Assembly: GCA_945788155.1 (NCBI GenBank)
Contig: CALZKX010000052.1
Location: forward strand, 1-7,612
DNA from: an uncultured Flavobacteriaceae bacterium
Lineage (GTDB): Bacteria > Bacteroidota > Bacteroidia > Flavobacteriales > Flavobacteriaceae
Length of the DNA: 7,612 bases
Reading direction: 5' to 3'
Below the pieces are notes generated by a model. It did no database searches, was not told where the DNA came from, and was given only the letters and a program-made list of their open reading frames with translations. Below are positions 3,820 through 7,612 of this stretch, piece by piece (position 1 is the stretch's first letter; each line of letters begins with the position of its first letter). The position numbers and the translations under genes are program-made.

Positions 3820-6045
3820 ATGAATACTAAATTGTCCTTTATTTTTCTAGCCATAATATCATTTGGTTATGCACAAAATAATCAGCAAACAGTCGCAAAA
3901 GATTCCATACAGAAACTCGACGAAATCATTATATCTACAAACGTTATCTTTGGTAATAAATTTGTAGCTCAAAACAGAACAGGGTCTTCATATTTTATCT
4001 CGCCTCAAGAGTTAAAAAAGTTTGGCTATACAGATATTAATAGAATTTTACGCAACGTACCAGGTGTTACGCTTTATGAAGAAGATGGTTTTGGATTACG
4101 CCCAAATATTAGTTTAAGAGGCACATCGCCTGAGCGTAGCTCAAAAATTACTTTAATGGAAGATGGTGTACTAATTGCACCTGCGCCTTATAGTGCTCCT
4201 GCCGCGTATTATTTTCCAACAGTAGCTAGGATGGAAGCCATAGAAATTTTAAAAGGGAGCAGTCAAGTGCAATATGGACCTTTTACAACAGGTGGTGCCA
4301 TTAATATGGTATCTACACAAATTCCCAACCAGTTTTCGGCAAACTTAAGTGCAAGCTATGGCAGTTTTAATGGCAGTAAATTACATGCTGCCATTGGAGA
4401 CAGCAAGCAAAATATTGCCTACATGGTTGAGTTCTTGAATTACACCTCTGATGGTTTTAAAAATCTATCGAACAACGCAAATACTGGATTCGATAAAAAC
4501 GATATAGTTGCAAAATTTAGGGTTAATAGCAACCCTGAAGCTAGATTTAACCAATCGGTAGAATTCAAGTTTCAGTATTCCGATGAAGATACAAACGAAA
4601 CCTATTTGGGGCTAACCGATTTGGATTTTGAAAGCAATCCGTTTAGTAGATACGATGCATCACAAAAAGATAATATGACAGCCGACCATATTCAATTTTC
4701 TGCTACTCATGTTTTAAATATTTCAGATGAATTTAGAATTACAACCACTGGTTATTATAATAATTTTTCAAGAAATTGGTACAAACTCAATGATGTAGTA
4801 TTTAATGATACTAAAGTTGGAATCAATTCCATTCTTACAAACCCTTCAGATTATACCGATTATTTCAATATTATAAACGGTACAACAGATGCTCCTGCCA
4901 ATTCCCTTTTATTAAAAGCCAATAACAGAGATTATATATCAAAAGGTGTACAAACCAAATTAGATTATCATTGGTATGGCAAAAATGTATTTCATGATAT
5001 AGAAGTTGGTTTGCGTATGCATTATGATGAAGAGGATAGATTCCAATGGATTGATGGATACAATTTAACCAATGGAGAAATGACCTTGACCAACCCAGGC
5101 ACACCAGGAACAGATGCTAATAGAATTAGTAGTGCCAACGCTTTTTCTGCTTTTGTAATGTATAAACTAAAGTATAATAAATTAACCCTTACTCCAGGTT
5201 TACGCTACGAAAATATAGATTTAAGTAGAAATGATTATGGTAAGAACGATGTTAGTAGAACAGGCACAAATCTTTCAAAACGCAACAATAACGTCGATGT
5301 TTTTATTCCTGGAATTGGCGCCAATTACAAAATTAGCAATGATTTTTCAGCGTTTGCAAGTGTACATAAAGGGTTTTCGCCTCCAAGCAATCAAGTTGGG
5401 CAAAAACCAGAAGAAAGTGTAAACATTGAGTTGGGAACACGTTTCAACACCAAAGGCTTAAGAGGTGAAATTATTGCCTTTTACAATCAATACAGTAATT
5501 TATTAGGAAGTGATCTTGCAGCCACTGGCGGAACAGGCTCGTTAGAGCAGTTCAACGCTGGTGAAGTTAGGGTTAACGGCTTTGAAATGCTATTAAACTA
5601 CGATCTTATTAAAACCAATAACAGCTTTAAACTCCCTTTAACCTTTGCATATACTTATACAAACAGCAAATTTTTAAATAGTTTTGATAGCGATGACAGC
5701 CTTTGGGGAGAAGTTACTATAGGCGACCAGCTACCATATATATCCAATCACCAGTTTAGCTCAACTATTTCGTTAGAGCACAAAGACTTTGAAATAAACC
5801 TAAGTGGTCGTTTTAATGGCGCGTTTAGAACAAAAGCAGGTAGAGGTGATATTCCTGAAAACGAAAAGGTAAACTCCAACTTCATTATCGATTTATCTGG
5901 TAAATATCATTTAAACAAGCACATAAATTTAACAGCAAACCTTGTAAATTTATTAGATACAACTTATGCCGTTTCAAGAGTTCCTGCTGGTTTACGTCCT
6001 GGGCTTCCTTTTGGAGTCTTTGCTGGTTTTAACATTAAACTATAA
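3820..6045 (+). CDS. TonB-dependent outer-membrane receptor, FecA-like (ferric chelate uptake)
   Basis: This 741-residue receptor should import an iron chelate across the outer membrane using TonB-ExbBD energy. Residues 1-18 form a signal peptide (Lys4, hydrophobic core, cleavage after Ala18 before Gln). A TonB-box-like segment KLDEIIIS lies at 32-39. The plug domain runs from about 50 to 168 and includes VPGVTLYEEDGFGLRPNIS (80-98), RGTSPERSSKITLMEDGV (100-117) and the plug-end motif GGAINMVST (158-166). The 22-strand barrel fills the rest and ends with RPGLPFG and a C-terminal hydrophobic strand closing on Leu741. The plug and C-terminus resemble Fe(III)-dicitrate receptors. However, the roughly 80-residue N-terminal signalling domain of E. 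coli FecA is absent, as is the carboxypeptidase-like domain of SusC proteins. The exact ligand is not deducible; divergence from ferritin and the palindromes upstream favour iron. ATG 3820 is set by the signal peptide. Confidence 0.93.
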   Translation: MNTKLSFIFLAIISFGYAQNNQQTVAKDSIQKLDEIIISTNVIFGNKFVAQNRTGSSYFISPQELKKFGYTDINRILRNVPGVTLYEEDGFGLRPNISLRGTSPERSSKITLMEDGVLIAPAPYSAPAAYYFPTVARMEAIEILKGSSQVQYGPFTTGGAINMVSTQIPNQFSANLSASYGSFNGSKLHAAIGDSKQNIAYMVEFLNYTSDGFKNLSNNANTGFDKNDIVAKFRVNSNPEARFNQSVEFKFQYSDEDTNETYLGLTDLDFESNPFSRYDASQKDNMTADHIQFSATHVLNISDEFRITTTGYYNNFSRNWYKLNDVVFNDTKVGINSILTNPSDYTDYFNIINGTTDAPANSLLLKANNRDYISKGVQTKLDYHWYGKNVFHDIEVGLRMHYDEEDRFQWIDGYNLTNGEMTLTNPGTPGTDANRISSANAFSAFVMYKLKYNKLTLTPGLRYENIDLSRNDYGKNDVSRTGTNLSKRNNNVDVFIPGIGANYKISNDFSAFASVHKGFSPPSNQVGQKPEESVNIELGTRFNTKGLRGEIIAFYNQYSNLLGSDLAATGGTGSLEQFNAGEVRVNGFEMLLNYDLIKTNNSFKLPLTFAYTYTNSKFLNSFDSDDSLWGEVTIGDQLPYISNHQFSSTISLEHKDFEINLSGRFNGAFRTKAGRGDIPENEKVNSNFIIDLSGKYHLNKHINLTANLVNLLDTTYAVSRVPAGLRPGLPFGVFAGFNIKL

Positions 6046-6134
6046 TAGAATATCAACACTTCTATTTAAGCTAACTTTTAATTCAGGACACAATTAAAAT
6101 TTATCAGTCATAAATAGCAAATGAAATTTAAAAT

Positions 6135-6175
6135 TATCGAAGGCAAAATAAAAAACTGGCTTCGATAGTTTTTTT
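6135..6175. terminator. Bidirectional intrinsic terminator between convergent genes
   Basis: TATCGAAG (6135-6142) pairs perfectly with CTTCGATA (6160-6167), with a further C/G pair beyond one G/G mismatch, around an A-rich loop. Seven Ts follow on the plus strand (6169-6175), a classic terminator for the receptor gene. On the minus strand the stem is followed by ATTTTAAATTTC, so it can also end the HMG-CoA lyase transcript. The T-tract overlaps the TAA stop of that gene (6174-6176). Confidence 0.85.
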
Positions 6176-7037
6176 ATACGTATTTTGAAAACAATTTAGT
6201 CGCCTCATTATAAGCACTTTCAAAGCTAAGTGCATTTAAATCATTATTTTTTTTGGATGTAAAATAAGATAATAACTTCTCGGTTGGCATATTGCCAGTG
6301 AGTTCATCTTTAGCCATTGGGCAACCTCCAAAACCTTGTATGGCTCCATCAAAACGTTTACAACCTGCTAAATAGGCAGCATTGACTTTTTCGAACCATG
6401 TAGAGGGCGTTGTGTGCAAATGTGCTCCAAACTCAATATCTGGATAACTGGGTATCAAACTTGAGAACAAATAAGAAATGTTCTCTGGATTAGAGCTGCC
6501 AATAGTATCGCTAAGCGATAAAATTTTAACACCCATGTTACTCAAGCGTTCTGTCCATTCTCCTACTATTTCGACGTTCCAAGGGTCACCATAAGGGTTG
6601 CCAAAACCCATAGATAAATAGGCAACGACTTCTTTATTGGACTTTGTAGCAATATCTAATATTTCTTGTAAAGTGACTACCGATTGTGCAATTGTTTTAT
6701 GCGTATTTCGCATTTGAAAGTTTTCTGATATAGAAAACGGATATCCTAAATAATTAATTTCTTTATGTTTACTTGCATCAACAGCACCTCTAGTATTGGC
6801 AACAATTGCTAGTAGTTTACTTTTTGTGCTAGATAAATCAAGTTGCGACAATACTTCAGCCGTATCTGCCATTTGAGGGATGGCTTTGGGTGAGACAAAA
6901 CTTCCAAAATCAATTGTATCAAAACCAACGCGCAAAAGCGATTGAATGTACTGTACCTTTTTTTGAGTAGGAATAAATGCCTTTATGCCTTGCATAGCAT
7001 CTCTAGGACATTCTATAATTTTTACTTGTTTAGTCAT
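6174..7037 (-). CDS. Hydroxymethylglutaryl-CoA lyase family protein
   Basis: HMG-CoA lyase splits HMG-CoA into acetoacetate and acetyl-CoA, the last step of leucine breakdown, in the cytosol. At 287 residues the protein has the expected size. Key elements are visible: ECPRDAMQG (9-17) with Arg12 and Asp13, SFVSPKAIPQM (46-56), SDTIG (176-180), the metal-binding histidines 206 and 208 in GAHLH, the catalytic cysteine loop GFGGCPMA (235-242, Cys239), and GNMPTEKLL (248-256), whose Asn249 matches the fourth metal ligand. It deviates from the animal/proteobacterial pattern: Asp43 stands where IEATSF carries Glu, and HLHTTP replaces HCHDTYGQ. It is therefore a divergent branch, and activity on HMG-CoA is likely but not certain. 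The start at 7037 places the conserved IIECPRD at residues 7-13. The gene converges with the receptor gene and stands alone here. Confidence 0.88.
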   Translation of the reverse strand: MTKQVKIIECPRDAMQGIKAFIPTQKKVQYIQSLLRVGFDTIDFGSFVSPKAIPQMADTAEVLSQLDLSSTKSKLLAIVANTRGAVDASKHKEINYLGYPFSISENFQMRNTHKTIAQSVVTLQEILDIATKSNKEVVAYLSMGFGNPYGDPWNVEIVGEWTERLSNMGVKILSLSDTIGSSNPENISYLFSSLIPSYPDIEFGAHLHTTPSTWFEKVNAAYLAGCKRFDGAIQGFGGCPMAKDELTGNMPTEKLLSYFTSKKNNDLNALSFESAYNEATKLFSKYV

Positions 7038-7171
7038 TATACTTTAAATACGGAATAAAAATACTACTATTTTTTAAGAAATAAACCAATAGATTTTAAC
7101 TTGAAATAGCTATTAAATTCAATTAAAACCGAAAAATTGGACGCTTAATCGTCATTGTAATCGATAAGATA

Positions 7172-7199
7172 TAATTATTTCTATTTTTAAAAATAATTA
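7172..7199. repeat. AT-only inverted repeat before the secreted-protein gene
   Basis: TAATTATTT (7172-7180) and AAATAATTA (7191-7199) are perfect 9-bp inverted arms with a 10-nt spacer, ending 11 nt before the ATG at 7211. A second palindrome, TATTTTTAAAAATA (7182-7195), is nested within it. It could be an operator or leader structure, but the pure A/T content makes chance likely. Confidence 0.25.
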
Positions 7200-7210
7200 G
7201 GTATTTGCAA

Positions 7211-7612
7211 ATGAAAATAAACACTACACAATTTCTGGTTGTTTGGTCCTTTTTTTTAATTACAATTAGTGCATCAGCTCAAAATGTAATTGAAGAGGAA
7301 TGCGGAACAATTACAACTCTTGAATCCCAACAATACTGGCAAGACATTAAACCAGTAATTAAAAAATTCGAAAAAGAATTTTATAAAATGGCTTCGGATG
7401 GTACGAGAGCCTCTATTGTAAATTCCATCCCAATTAAAGCACATATTATTAGAAAAACTGATGGCACAGGTGGACTATCGGAAGGCGACTTAAATGCAGC
7501 CATCGCAAATATGAATTCATTTTATGCAAATGCATATATGGAATTCTTTTTATGTGATGGTATTAATTATATAGATGATGATAATTTTTATGATTTTAAA
7601 AATTCAGAAGAT
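7211..7612 (+). CDS. Secreted protein, N-terminal part; possible metalloprotease precursor (3' end outside window)
   Basis: The frame is open from ATG 7211 to the window end (134 codons). Residues 1-23 form a signal peptide (Lys2, hydrophobic core at 8-20, SASA before Gln24-Asn25), so the product is exported. The mature part contains IPIKAHIIRKTDGTGGLS (73-90), then DLNAAIANMNSFYANAYMEF (93-112) and LCDGINYIDDD (114-124). From memory this resembles the region preceding the catalytic part of flavobacterial secreted M43/pappalysin-like metalloproteases, where a strand with HxI is followed by a helix and the HExxH motif comes later. The diagnostic zinc motif and any C-terminal type IX secretion sorting domain would be downstream, so the call is tentative. 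The signal peptide and flanking stop-rich DNA support this start. Confidence 0.6.
   Translation, partial: MKINTTQFLVVWSFFLITISASAQNVIEEECGTITTLESQQYWQDIKPVIKKFEKEFYKMASDGTRASIVNSIPIKAHIIRKTDGTGGLSEGDLNAAIANMNSFYANAYMEFFLCDGINYIDDDNFYDFKNSED

Noticed and set aside
3820..4060. FecA-type transcriptional signalling receptor
   Set aside because: After the 18-residue signal peptide there are only about 30 residues before the plug, too few for an STN signalling domain, and no sigma/anti-sigma genes are adjacent in the window.
4871..5104. Minus-strand open frame of 77 codons rich in His, Leu and Trp
   Set aside because: It is fully inside the receptor barrel sequence; its composition reflects antisense of Asp/Asn/Gln-rich codons.
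5231..5422. Plus-strand open frame of 63 codons in another phase
   Set aside because: It overlaps the receptor gene, whose frame is continuous and conserved through this stretch; there is no sign of a frameshift.
7182..7195. 14-bp palindrome TATTTTTAAAAATA as an operator
   Set aside because: Pure A/T palindromes of this kind are expected by chance in such DNA; it is noted only inside the larger inverted repeat.

Overview
The window looks like chromosomal DNA from a Flavobacteriaceae-type member of the Bacteroidota. The evidence is high AT content, intergenic DNA dense in A/T runs, promoters of the TTG / TAnnTTTG type rather than sigma-70 -35/-10 boxes, weak or absent Shine-Dalgarno sequences, signal peptides ending just before Gln-Asn, and a TonB-dependent receptor of Bacteroidota style. 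There are seven long coding regions, two of them cut by the window edges, plus one 47-residue gene that is easy to overlook.

Layout from left to right. Positions 1-722 (minus) hold the N-terminal 240 codons of guaB, IMP dehydrogenase, with a recognisable promoter and an ATTGCAC-rich region upstream. Positions 804-1244 (minus) encode a small lipoprotein of a conserved but functionally unknown family. A 389-bp AT-rich gap with two inverted repeats (1245-1633) leads to a 423-residue membrane hydroxylase of the fatty acid hydroxylase superfamily that resembles alkylglycerol monooxygenase (1634-2905, plus). Its stop codon overlaps, within one TTAA, the stop of a tiny Cys/Lys-rich gene on the minus strand (2902-3045). 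That small gene lies 11 nt downstream of a non-haem ferritin (3057-3563, minus) and probably shares its transcript.

The ferritin is divergent from a FecA-like TonB-dependent receptor (3820-6045, plus). The 256-bp region between them carries a good Bacteroidota promoter for the receptor, two related 19-bp palindromes that bracket that promoter and look like metalloregulator operators, and a long inverted repeat close to the ferritin start. The receptor and an HMG-CoA lyase homologue (6174-7037, minus) converge on a shared, apparently bidirectional terminator. At the right edge a secreted protein begins (7211 onwards, plus); its N-terminus resembles exported metalloprotease-like proteins of Flavobacteria.

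The most coherent unit is the central iron module: outer-membrane uptake receptor, cytosolic iron storage, and a co-directional Cys-rich mini-protein. The other genes (purine synthesis, leucine/acetoacetate metabolism, lipid hydroxylation, secreted protein) are ordinary chromosomal neighbours with no visible link. I see no mobile element, CRISPR array, tRNA or rRNA.
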